A program made the translations under genes and the position numbers. From assembly GCF_014696825.1 (NCBI RefSeq), contig NZ_JACJQU010000023.1:1-64000 (forward strand): 64,000 nt of DNA, in the 5' to 3' direction. This stretch comes from Anabaena sphaerica FACHB-251. GTDB lineage: Bacteria > Cyanobacteriota > Cyanobacteriia > Cyanobacteriales > Nostocaceae. This document shows, piece after piece, positions 1 to 10,372 of the stretch. The notes below the pieces were generated by a model, which was not told where the DNA came from, did not search any database, and saw nothing but the letters and a program-made list of their open reading frames with translations. Within the stretch, counting starts at the first letter, position 1. Every line of letters begins with the position of its first letter.

Positions 1-64
1 GTCCCCAGTCCCCAGTCCCCAGTCCCCAGTCCCCAGTCCCCAGTCCCCAGTCCCCAGTCCCCAA
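1..64. repeat. Heptamer tandem repeat (GTCCCCA)n
   Basis: About nine head-to-tail copies of the 7-bp unit GTCCCCA run from the window start to just before the pyrG stop codon. This is a short tandemly repeated repetitive sequence of the kind common between genes in filamentous cyanobacteria. The array continues upstream of the window, so its true length is unknown. Confidence 0.9.
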
Positions 65-65
65 A

Positions 66-2004
<1,939 letters not shown>

Positions 2005-3756
2005 GTGAAAAAAGTCTTAGGATTAGTAGTATTTAACTGTCTGTTTACCTCCTCCATTGCTTTCGCACAAACATCACTCCTAGTAGTTTTTCCCCCAACA
2101 AACTACCAAACCAGTACAGAAAAAATATTTTTTATCGGTACAGCAGCACCCGATGGACAAGTCCTCATCAATGGTAGACCAATTACTCGCAGCCAGACTG
2201 GTCATTTTTCTCTCAGTTTGCCCTTACAGTTAGGAGAGAATGTGTTTAAGATACGTTACCAAAATCAGGAACGAGAGATTAAGGTAACAAGGCTTTCTAC
2301 TCAACCAGAATTACTACAAGGTTTAGGCTTTACCAAAGATTCTCTAACTCCTGCTGTCGATATTGCTAGACTACCGGGAGAACTGATTTGTTTTGGCGCA
2401 ATTGCACCTCCTCAAGCGAGTGTCTCTGTCAAGCTGGCTAATCAAACCATTCCCTTGTCACTACAACCACCACAGGCGCAATTACCTATTAATTCAAGTG
2501 TACTAACGGGAAAAAATCAGCCTACTACTTCTAGTCCTAACAAATATCAAGGCTGTACAACAGTGGCCAAAGTTGCCGATTTAGGACAACCTCTATTTAG
2601 TTTGACATTGAATGGTAATACTGCTACTCAACTAAGTCCAGGCAAAATCTCAATTCTGACACCTACACAACTGCCAGTTACTGAGGTAATTGCCGCATCA
2701 GGTGTGACTCGTACTGGCCCAAGTACAGATTATTCTCGACTGACACCACTACCAAAAGGAACAAGGGCAACAGTTACAGGTAGAAAAGGTGATTGGTTAC
2801 GCTTAGACTATGGGGCTTGGATCAATAGCAAGGAAACCAAAATTATACCAGATGCCGTACCACCACAAACAGTAATTCGTAGTGTGGGATATCGTCAGCG
2901 TGCAGGTGAAACAGAAATACTTTTCCCGTTACAAGCGGCTGTACCTGTGAGTGTCGAACAAAGTGAGGGTACTTTGACTCTCACTCTCTACAATACCACT
3001 GCCCAAACCGATACAATTCGCATAGATGATAACTCCCTAATTTCTCGCCTAGATTGGCAACAGGTGACTCCTACACAGGTCAAGTACATCTTCAACCTCA
3101 AAAATCTCCAACAGTGGGGGTATAAACTGAAATACGACTATACAACCCTGGTCTTGAGTTTGCGTCATGCACCGAATATTCACACCAGAAAACTCCTGCC
3201 TTTATCTGGTATCAAGATTTTACTTGATCCAGGACACGGTGGTAAAGAATCTGGTTCAAGTGGACCGAACGGGTATTTAGCAAAAGATGTAAATTTGGTG
3301 TTATCGAAGTTACTGCGGGATGAGTTGGTGCAGCGTGGTGCAACAGTGGTGATGACAAGAGAAGATGATCGGGTTGTGTCTTTAGTGGAACGTCAGGAGA
3401 TAATTAGTAAAGAACAACCTGCCATTTCTCTTTCTATCCATTACAACTTTTTAGCTGATGATAGTAAAGTAGAAAAAACTAGGGGGTTGGTGAGTTTTTG
3501 GTATCATCCACAGGCACATAGCCTCGCAGTATTTTTACATAATTACCTAGTTAACAAACGCCTTGAACCTTCCTATGGCGTGTTTTGGAATAATTTAGCC
3601 CTGACTCGTCCCTCATCTGCACCTGCGGTTTTATTAGAGTTTCGTTTGATGAGTAATGCTGATGAGTTTGAAGAGATAGTCAACTCTCAACAACAGAGGA
3701 AAATTGCGAAGACGTTAGCTGATGGGGTGACAGAGTGGTTTAAAATGACAAAATAG
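2005..3756 (+). CDS. amiC1: AmiC-type N-acetylmuramoyl-L-alanine amidase, first copy, probable zinc-ligand loss
   Basis: A 583-residue exported cell-wall amidase homologue: signal peptide (residues 1-21), N-terminal beta-rich wall/AMIN-like regions, an SH3-like segment around residues 225-280 and a C-terminal Amidase_3 domain from about residue 400. In this family zinc is held by His, Glu, His, with a catalytic Glu further on. His411 (DPGHGG), His479 (SIHYN) and Glu545 (LLEF) are present. The Glu ligand of the usual GYxEKDVNL motif is replaced by Ala426 (GYLAKDVNL). The conserved LELGFMSN block is also altered to LEFRLMSN. The start is a GTG before a Lys-Lys signal sequence, as in the downstream paralogue. 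Tandem amiC1-amiC2 genes in Anabaena and Nostoc act in septal peptidoglycan perforation and cell communication, and this pair matches that arrangement. I infer weakened or lost catalysis, perhaps with retained wall binding. Confidence 0.88.
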   Translation: MKKVLGLVVFNCLFTSSIAFAQTSLLVVFPPTNYQTSTEKIFFIGTAAPDGQVLINGRPITRSQTGHFSLSLPLQLGENVFKIRYQNQEREIKVTRLSTQPELLQGLGFTKDSLTPAVDIARLPGELICFGAIAPPQASVSVKLANQTIPLSLQPPQAQLPINSSVLTGKNQPTTSSPNKYQGCTTVAKVADLGQPLFSLTLNGNTATQLSPGKISILTPTQLPVTEVIAASGVTRTGPSTDYSRLTPLPKGTRATVTGRKGDWLRLDYGAWINSKETKIIPDAVPPQTVIRSVGYRQRAGETEILFPLQAAVPVSVEQSEGTLTLTLYNTTAQTDTIRIDDNSLISRLDWQQVTPTQVKYIFNLKNLQQWGYKLKYDYTTLVLSLRHAPNIHTRKLLPLSGIKILLDPGHGGKESGSSGPNGYLAKDVNLVLSKLLRDELVQRGATVVMTREDDRVVSLVERQEIISKEQPAISLSIHYNFLADDSKVEKTRGLVSFWYHPQAHSLAVFLHNYLVNKRLEPSYGVFWNNLALTRPSSAPAVLLEFRLMSNADEFEEIVNSQQQRKIAKTLADGVTEWFKMTK

Positions 3757-3809
3757 AATATTGGTTATTTTACAACATTCACTTTAATTAAATATTTTGT
3801 ATTTTTACC

Positions 3810-5567
3810 GTGAAAAAACTTTTAGGATTAGCAATATTTAGCTTTATTTTCACCTCCTCCCTTGCTTTGGCACAACCACAACCATCATTTTTAGTGGTTT
3901 ATCCTCCAGCAAACCACCAAACCAGTACAGAAAAAATATTTTTTATCGGTACAGCACCACCAGATGCACCAGTTCTAATTAATGATAGACAAATCAACCG
4001 CAGTCAGGCTGGTCATTTTGCGCCTAGTTTCCCCTTAAAATTAGGCGAGAATGTATTTAAGGTACGTTACCAAAATCAGGAACGAGAGATTAAGGTAACA
4101 AGGCTTTCTACTCAACCTCAGTTACCAGATGGGTTAGGTTTTGCTAAAGATTCTCTAACTCCCGCTGTTGATATTGCTAGACTGCCCGGAGAACTGATTT
4201 GTTTTGGTGCAGTTGCACCTCCTCAAGCTAATGTCTCAGTGAAGTTAGCTAATCAAACTATTCCCTTGTCACCACAATCACCAGAAGCACAATTACCTGC
4301 TAATTCCAGCATTTTAACCGGGCGAAATCAGGCTACTATCTCTAATACTAATATTCGCAACTACCAAGGTTGTACAACTATCACCAATGCTGCTGATTTG
4401 GGACAACCTCAATTTAGTTTGACATTAAATGGTCAGACTATGACGGAAGCTGGTAAGGGCAAAGTTGAAATTATTGCACCTGCACAATTACCAGTTGTAG
4501 AGGTAACAGCCGCATCAGGGGTTGCACGCACGGGTTCTAGTACCGATCATTCCCGACTGACACCATTACCAAAAGGGACAAGGGCAAGCGTTACAGGTAG
4601 AGATGGTGATTGGTTACGCTTAGATTATGGGGCTTGGATCAATAGTAAAGAAACCAAAATTATACCAGGTGCAGTTGCCCCACAAACAGTCATTCGCAGT
4701 GTGGGATATCGTCAACTAGCTGGAACGACGGAGATACGTTTCCCCTTGCAAATGCCTGTACCTGTGAGTGTGGAACAAAGCGATCGCAATTTTACTCTCA
4801 CACTTTACAATACCACTGCTCAAACTGATACCATTCGTCTGGATGATGACCCTCTAATTTCTCGCCTGGATTGGCAACAGGTGAATCCTCAACAGGTGAA
4901 ATACACATTTAACCTCAAAAAGCTCCAACAGTGGGGATATAACCTGAAATACGACAACACAACCCTGGTCTTGAGTTTGCGTCATGCACCGAATATTCAG
5001 AGTAGAAAACCCTTATCTGGTATCAAGATTTTACTTGATCCGGGTCATGGTGGTAAAGAATCTGGTGCAATTGGTCCAACGGGGTATCCAGAAAAAGATG
5101 TGAATTTGGTGGTTTCTAAATTACTGCGGGATGAGTTAGTACAGCGTGGTGCAAAAGTGGTGATGACAAGAGAAGATGATCGAGATGTGTCTTTAGTGGA
5201 ACGTCAGGAGATAATTAGTAAAGAACAACCTGCGATCGCTCTTTCTATCCATTATAATTCCTTACCAGATAATGGTGATGCGGAAAAAACCAAAGGCTTC
5301 GGTAGTTTTTGGTATCACCCTCAATCACATAACCCCGCAGTATTTTTACAAAATTACGTGGTGAATAAACTCCGTAAACCTTCCTATGGTGTGTTTTGGA
5401 ATAATTTAGCTCTAACTCGTCCCTCTGTCGCACCTGCGGTATTACTGGAATTAGGTTTTATGAGTAATCCCTATGAGTTTGAAGAGGTGGTGAACCCAGA
5501 GGAACAAAAGAAAATGGCGAAGACTTTAGCTGATGGGGTGACAGAGTGGTTTAAAATGGCGAAATAG
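3810..5567 (+). CDS. amiC2: AmiC-type N-acetylmuramoyl-L-alanine amidase, second copy, catalytic set intact
   Basis: A 585-residue paralogue of the gene 53 bp upstream, alignable over its whole length, so the pair is a tandem duplication. It has a signal peptide (residues 1-21), the same beta-rich and SH3-like regions, and a C-terminal Amidase_3 domain. All expected residues are present: His413 (DPGHGG), Glu428 (GYPEKDVNL), His481 (SIHYN) and Glu547 in LLELGFMSN. The enzyme should cleave the bond between MurNAc and the stem peptide in the periplasm. In heterocystous cyanobacteria AmiC proteins drill the septal nanopores used for cell-cell communication, and that role is likely here by homology and gene order. 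The start is GTG. The short gap suggests co-transcription with the first copy. Confidence 0.93.
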   Translation: MKKLLGLAIFSFIFTSSLALAQPQPSFLVVYPPANHQTSTEKIFFIGTAPPDAPVLINDRQINRSQAGHFAPSFPLKLGENVFKVRYQNQEREIKVTRLSTQPQLPDGLGFAKDSLTPAVDIARLPGELICFGAVAPPQANVSVKLANQTIPLSPQSPEAQLPANSSILTGRNQATISNTNIRNYQGCTTITNAADLGQPQFSLTLNGQTMTEAGKGKVEIIAPAQLPVVEVTAASGVARTGSSTDHSRLTPLPKGTRASVTGRDGDWLRLDYGAWINSKETKIIPGAVAPQTVIRSVGYRQLAGTTEIRFPLQMPVPVSVEQSDRNFTLTLYNTTAQTDTIRLDDDPLISRLDWQQVNPQQVKYTFNLKKLQQWGYNLKYDNTTLVLSLRHAPNIQSRKPLSGIKILLDPGHGGKESGAIGPTGYPEKDVNLVVSKLLRDELVQRGAKVVMTREDDRDVSLVERQEIISKEQPAIALSIHYNSLPDNGDAEKTKGFGSFWYHPQSHNPAVFLQNYVVNKLRKPSYGVFWNNLALTRPSVAPAVLLELGFMSNPYEFEEVVNPEEQKKMAKTLADGVTEWFKMAK

Positions 5568-5643
5568 TATTTTATTTCCCGCAGAGGCGCAGAGAGTAAT
5601 ACAAGAGTAGATGAGACCTGTTTTCATCTGTGTTTATCTGCGG

Positions 5644-7011
5644 TTAATTATTAGCCAGAGGAATTTTCACAGTAAATGTTGTTCCTACTCCCACTTTACT
5701 TTCTACAGAAATTTCTCCCTGGTGTCTTTCTACGCATTTCTTAACAACTGGCAATCCTAACCCAGTTCCGACAATGCTTTCGGCATTTTGGCAACGATAA
5801 AAAGGCTCATAAATCTTATCCTGTTCCGCTGGGGAAATGCCTATACCCTCATCTATCACCTGAAAGATAGTAGCATCTGCTTGAGAATTTAAAACCAAGG
5901 ATATGCTACCCCCAGATGTCGAATATTTGATGGCATTTAAAAGTAAATTGCTAAGAATGGAGTACAACAATTTTTCATCTAGAATAGCAGGAAAAGATTG
6001 ACCCTTCTTGATAAAATTTATAATATGATTTGTACGACTAAACATCTGCACTTCTTCCAGCAGATTCAAACAAAAGTTTTCTACATTTATTAATTGAGGT
6101 TTATAATCTAGTTCACCTGCTTCGGCCCTAGTTAAAGTTAGTATATCCGTTAACAAATGATTGATTAACTTCGCTGAAGACTGAATGCGATCAAGATTCT
6201 TTAATTCCTGTTTATCCACCAAGTCTACAAGAATCTCACGTAATAATTGAGATGAAAGCAATATTACACTTAAAGGTGTACGAAATTCATGAGAAATCAT
6301 AGAAAATAGCTGAACCTTTAATTCCCCAATCTTCTTTTCTTGAGCGAGAGAAGATGCCAAAGATTTCAGTTGTTCACGTTTTACCCATTGACGTTCAAGA
6401 ATACAACACAAACTATAAATCACCCCAAGACTTAAAATAGTCCCTAGTATTTCTATGAATATCCGTAAGTGAATCGTCTGTTCCGACCCATTGAGAGAGG
6501 TTTGCAGGTAACGTTTTTCTTCAGATTGAATCTCTGAACTTATGGGAACTATTTTTTCTCTAATATCAATACTTTGTATTGTAATATTATTTTGTCTCTC
6601 CAAAGCATTTTTATCTTTTTGATAAAGTTCTATGGATTCATCTAATAGGGATAATCTTTGATTCACTAATAATTTAAATTTTTCAAAATTTTGTCTTTGG
6701 CTGAGACTAGGATGTATTTTACCCTCTAATAAATTGAGGTTAGAGCGGATATTTTGGACTGCATTTTGATAACGATTTAAATCCTGCTTACTGCTCAAGA
6801 ATATATAACCTCGCCGTGCAGATTCTGCCACTGTCATAGCTGCATAAAAGTCAGCTAAAGTATTGAGAGTTTCATAAGTATACTGAACCTTGTTAGCATT
6901 TTGCTTAATTTCATTGGTGTTATTAAATGAAGCCAAGGCAACTAGACTCATCAGTAATATAGTTAAAGAAAAACCAGCCACAATCCATTTTCTAGGGAAA
7001 TACCATTTCAT
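5644..7011 (-). CDS. Membrane sensor histidine kinase
   Basis: A 455-residue two-component sensor. Transmembrane helices lie at about residues 9-28 and 183-205. They bracket an extracytoplasmic helical region of about 150 residues resembling CHASE3-type sensors (ARRGYIFLSSK near residue 65). The HisKA box FSMISHEFRTPLSVI contains the phospho-accepting His241. The HATPase domain follows with N box (SNLLLNAIKYS), G1 (DEGIGIS) and G2 (GTGLGLPVV). The response regulator starts 164 bp away in the opposite direction and is the likely partner. The signal is not predictable from sequence. Confidence 0.9.
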   Translation of the reverse strand: MKWYFPRKWIVAGFSLTILLMSLVALASFNNTNEIKQNANKVQYTYETLNTLADFYAAMTVAESARRGYIFLSSKQDLNRYQNAVQNIRSNLNLLEGKIHPSLSQRQNFEKFKLLVNQRLSLLDESIELYQKDKNALERQNNITIQSIDIREKIVPISSEIQSEEKRYLQTSLNGSEQTIHLRIFIEILGTILSLGVIYSLCCILERQWVKREQLKSLASSLAQEKKIGELKVQLFSMISHEFRTPLSVILLSSQLLREILVDLVDKQELKNLDRIQSSAKLINHLLTDILTLTRAEAGELDYKPQLINVENFCLNLLEEVQMFSRTNHIINFIKKGQSFPAILDEKLLYSILSNLLLNAIKYSTSGGSISLVLNSQADATIFQVIDEGIGISPAEQDKIYEPFYRCQNAESIVGTGLGLPVVKKCVERHQGEISVESKVGVGTTFTVKIPLANN

Positions 7012-7175
7012 AAAATATCCATTTATAAACTCGTAAGAATATTATTTTCTGCGTTAAAAAGTGATGTTTTGATCTTTTGAACCACACTATTAACACTTTT
7101 GGAAATATCCTCTGGTGATAAAAATGATAAAGTTAGAGTCTAACTGAAAATCGCCTGTTGAATAAGGGACAAATT

Positions 7176-7868
7176 ATGCGAATTCTGATAGTTGAAGATG
7201 ATATTCAACTGGCAGAAGCACTTACAGAAGCTTTAACCAGAAGACAGTATGTAGTAGATGTTGCTAAAGATGGAGAAGCAGCTTGGCACTCAACAGAGTT
7301 GATGAAGTACGACTTAGTAGTGCTGGATGTAACTTTGCCAAAGCTAGATGGAATCAGGTTTTGTCAACGCTTACGTACCACTAGCACCAACAGTCCAGCA
7401 CATCGCAATTCGACAGCACCAGTACTAATGTTAACAGCCCGTGATACTGTAGCTGATAAGATTGCTGGTTTAGATGCAGGAGCAGATGATTATGTAGCAA
7501 AGCCATTTGACTTAGAAGAATTAATGGCTCGGATACGTGCTTTACTCAGACGTGGTAGTTCATCGACAACAGTTAGTTTGTCTTGGGATAAGTTATATTT
7601 AAATCCAAGTACTTACGAAACAACTTATGATGGTCATATTATCTCATTGACTCCTAAAGAGTATGCAATTTTAGAATTGCTGGTTGCAAACGGTAGAAGA
7701 GTATTGAGCCGTTCTAGCATTATTGAGCAAGTTTGGTCTGTTGATGACTCTCCTGTAGAGGAAACAGTGCGATCGCATATTAAGTGTCTTCGGCAAAAGT
7801 TAAGAGCTTTAGGTGCGCCAGAAACATTGATTGAAACTGTTCATGGTTTGGGATATCGTCTCAACTGA
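7176..7868 (+). CDS. OmpR/PhoB-family response regulator
   Basis: A 230-residue DNA-binding regulator. The receiver domain has the acidic pair in VEDD, the phospho-acceptor Asp51 in VVLDVTLPKLDG, a conserved Thr in LTARD and Lys in YVAKPFDLEEL. The C-terminal half is an OmpR-type winged helix (LTPKEYAILELL, then RSHIKCLRQKL and ETVHGLGYRL). An upstream TTG at 7158 could extend it by six codons. The ATG at 7176 is preferred because an AAGGGA ribosome-binding site lies just upstream and MRILIVEDD is the canonical N-terminus. It is divergent from the histidine kinase and likely forms a pair with it. Confidence 0.92.
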   Translation: MRILIVEDDIQLAEALTEALTRRQYVVDVAKDGEAAWHSTELMKYDLVVLDVTLPKLDGIRFCQRLRTTSTNSPAHRNSTAPVLMLTARDTVADKIAGLDAGADDYVAKPFDLEELMARIRALLRRGSSSTTVSLSWDKLYLNPSTYETTYDGHIISLTPKEYAILELLVANGRRVLSRSSIIEQVWSVDDSPVEETVRSHIKCLRQKLRALGAPETLIETVHGLGYRLN

Positions 7869-8092
7869 TACAAATTCATCAAGAATTTATGGGTAATGTA
7901 TTAAATGTAGAGACGATTTATGAACTGTCTCTACCGGATTTTCATATCTCAGAAGCTTCATTTATTAAGTGTATTGTTAGAGAAAAATAGGCTCACCAAC
8001 ATCATACAACCCTTGATAAGATTTGATCTACACAAATTCTGCACAAATCCTGCACGGTAATTGCATATATAGGTTATATGCTGATAGTGTAG

Positions 8093-8434
8093 ATGATTGT
8101 TAAGCCAATAAAGAGTTTGTCAATGAAGTGGAAAGATTCATATTATGGCTGGTTAATTGAATTAATACCTTTATCAAAAGGCTATGTATTTAAGTGTTGG
8201 ATGCCTAATGAAGAAATAGGGATTAGCAATAACCACATTTATCCTAGTTTATCTCAAGCTATGATGGCGGCTAGGACAAGGGCAAAAATCGAGTCAGTTA
8301 AGTTATCACTGTTCAGTTTTTTAAATCAATATTACGAAAAATACAGCCTTACTACTCAAGAATATATGGATCTAAAAAAATCGGTTTTTGACTTTACTAC
8401 TGTTGCTAGTCAACTGGAAATACAAGACTATTAA
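8093..8434 (+). CDS. Hypothetical protein, 113 residues
   Basis: A small protein I do not recognise by name. The N-terminal half has a short beta-rich segment (WKDSYYGWLIELIPLSKGYVFKCWMPN), and a helical stretch contains SLSQAMMAARTRAKIES, a layout often seen in small cyanobacterial proteins of unknown role. There is no signal peptide or membrane helix. The ATG used is the first possible, and a second in-frame Met at residue 11 is an alternative start. It stands alone between the response regulator and the DUF2085 gene, with spacers of about 220 bp on each side in which I see nothing. Confidence 0.6.
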   Translation: MIVKPIKSLSMKWKDSYYGWLIELIPLSKGYVFKCWMPNEEIGISNNHIYPSLSQAMMAARTRAKIESVKLSLFSFLNQYYEKYSLTTQEYMDLKKSVFDFTTVASQLEIQDY

Positions 8435-8655
8435 ACTAAACTCAGGAGATGAATCAGAGAGCTATGGATTAAAAAGGGAACCAATACAACGCTTTTCCTC
8501 TATCTTCAAAAATTAGTTATTAAAATTCTTTAGTAGTTATGCAGGGTGCGTGACTTAAATCACGTTATTTTCATCAAAGGGAGTAAAAAATGCTAACGAA
8601 TATTATATATGGTCGTGGCAGTGGTAGATTGAATCTAACTGGTTCGCACCTCTTT

Positions 8656-9147
8656 CTACTTGTGCAGAATTGGCATAGTAAATAAACCCCAAGCCAAACC
8701 AGTAATTAAACCAAAAGGGGTGACAATATAATTATTAAAATCCCATAAACCGAAAACTTGCGCTGCTAATTCCAACGGATAAGCCATCATTAATACACTA
8801 GCAAAAGCCGCACCAATCCAACCATATTGACTTAACCAAAAAACGCCTTTTCCATTAGTTAAAGCATACAAAATCCGAGTAATTAATAATCCCGTCACCG
8901 TCCCATAACAGCGCATACAAACTGCCATAATGAAAGGTGACGATAACTCCAAACCCATAGTAGGCTGCGGACATACATGATTACCCATAAAGTAAATAAT
9001 ATCCGCAATTCCTGGAAGTAAAAACACGCCAGAAGCAGCGAGAAAAGGCGCAATAGGTGGACCAAAAACCATTCCTACTAACAGGAAATCAGCAAAAAAA
9101 CTCACCCAATTAACCCGTAACCCTCTTAACAAAACTACCCTTTCCAT
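8656..9147 (-). CDS. DUF2085 family membrane protein
   Basis: An integral membrane protein of unknown function. It shows the conserved Cys/His pattern of DUF2085: HVCPQP near the first third and MRCYG after it, embedded in about four hydrophobic helices. The reading frame extends upstream to 9198. That extra segment (NEPQRHRGHREN) is merely translation of a common intergenic CACAGAGG/GGACACAG repeat, so I place the start at the internal Met at 9147, giving about 163 residues. The next feature upstream is a pseudogene on the same strand. Confidence 0.8.
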   Translation of the reverse strand: MERVVLLRGLRVNWVSFFADFLLVGMVFGPPIAPFLAASGVFLLPGIADIIYFMGNHVCPQPTMGLELSSPFIMAVCMRCYGTVTGLLITRILYALTNGKGVFWLSQYGWIGAAFASVLMMAYPLELAAQVFGLWDFNNYIVTPFGLITGLAWGLFTMPILHK

Positions 9148-9378
9148 ATTCTCTCTGTGTCCTCTGTGCCTCTGTGGTTCGTTTTCTTCAATGCCCAAAA
9201 CGATTATAAATCATCATCTGTATTTATACCCATTTCCCGTAAACGTGCTGCTAATTTTGCAGCTTTAAGTTCTGCTTGTTCAGCCCTTAATCTTTGTAAT
9301 TGGGCTTCTTCTTTACCCAATAATAATAAATTACCATCTAAATCCCACCAGCGCAGCCAAAGTTGTTCAGGATTATTT

Positions 9379-9471
9379 CAGGACTTACGCAAAACAGAAC
9401 GGAAGTAGGGGTAATTCATGAATTACCCCTACGCAAGAATCAGGTTTTGAGTTCAATCTTGCGTAAGTCCT
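9379..9471 (-). mobile_element. 93-bp miniature element A, copy 1
   Basis: Bounded by AGGACTTACGC / GCGTAAGTCCT inverted ends with an internal GGGGTAATTCATGAATTACCCC palindrome and no coding capacity. It is nearly identical to copies at 44690-44782 (opposite orientation) and 50177-50269. The flanks TTATTT and ATATTT form a 5-of-6 target duplication. It interrupts the Uma2-like pseudogene, so insertion direction and original sequence can be reconstructed. Confidence 0.85.
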
Positions 9472-10086
9472 ATATTTAAGTAACTTCCTAGCCATAATCC
9501 TAATTCTACACCTAAAGGGGGAATGGGATAATGTCCGCGTTCGTTAGGCTACATTTTTTGGTAAGAAAAATCTACCAAATGATAAACTTCTAATTTATCA
9601 TTATTAATTTCATAAATAGCATAATAGGGAATGCGAATAACTCTTTCATATACCCAAAATTTACCAGGTTTTTCACCTTCCTGTAAACCAGATAGAGGAG
9701 TTGTATCTCGTTCTTCGTTACCATTACCACTGGCTAATTCTATCGCAATTAATGGGGGTATATATTCCCGCCATAATACATAAGAACGGCGAATTTTACC
9801 TGCTAATCTTGGTGCTACATCAGGGACATAAAACCAATCTGGTGCAACTGTACCTTTTTCTGGTGGTTCAGTTTCGTGCCAATAAATACCACAATCTTGA
9901 CCTATACAAAATTGTCCATCGGGAAGTCATATTTCGCCCCATTCTTCAGTTGTGGGTGTGGTGATATCTTCAAAATATTGAATCTTACCACGGAGGGGAC
10001 TAAATAATTCTGTTGTTGAACTTTTGACAGCAATATTTTCTGGTTTTATAGTTTCTATAAAAGTAATTAAAACTTCACTTTCTAAT

Positions 10087-10175
10087 AGACATCTCCGGTA
10101 ATTAAATGTGCGTGGTTTGAAACCCTTGTAGAGACGTTCCGGCGGAACGTCTCTACCATATTTCCGGAGAGGTCT
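10087..10175 (+). mobile_element. 89-bp miniature element B, copy 1
   Basis: The ends AGACATCTCCGG / CCGGAGAGGTCT form imperfect terminal inverted repeats around the central hairpin GTAGAGACGTTCC-GGCGGAACGTCTC. The same 89 bp recurs at 44462-44550 in the same orientation, with AAT beside both ends in both copies. It carries no open frame. It sits in the N-terminal part of the Uma2-like pseudogene. Confidence 0.8.
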
Positions 10176-10372
10176 AATATATTTTTCGGAATCTCAGCTA
10201 ACTCAATTTTTCCATTTTTATAGCTTCCTTTCACAGTTTGTAACATCACTAATCATCTCCTTTTCTTCATATTTTTTATATTATAACTCTCTGCGTTCTC
10301 TGCGCCTGGAGCGTGAAAAAAACAAAGACACAAAAACCCTTAGCGTCTTTGTGTCTTTGCGTGAGAAAATTC

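Larger units (their letters stand above)
9204..10246 (-). pseudogene. Broken Uma2-type (DUF820) endonuclease-like gene with two miniature insertions
   Basis: Read on the minus strand, pieces of a Uma2/DUF820 protein appear in order. They include EWGEI, LPDGQFCIGQDCGIYWHETEPPEK, DWFYVPDVAPRL, IRRSYVLWREYIPPLIAIEL, KFWVYERVIRIPYYAIYEINN, ERGHYPIPPLGVELGLWLGSY, and finally LWLRWWDLDGNLLLLGKEEA with a coiled tail. The gene is dead. There is a TGA after EWGEI (an Arg codon in relatives) and a TAG in SYQKM*PNERGHY. A 93-bp element splits it at 9379-9471 and an 89-bp element at 10087-10175. The first part (from MLQTVKGSYKNGKIELAEIP) resembles small DUF2281-type antitoxins. It may be a separate gene that lost its stop or fused, which I cannot resolve. 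Confidence 0.82.

Noticed and set aside
9157-9408. Plus-strand open frame over the Uma2 pseudogene end
   Set aside because: The opposite strand carries recognisable Uma2 sequence, so this frame is a shadow.
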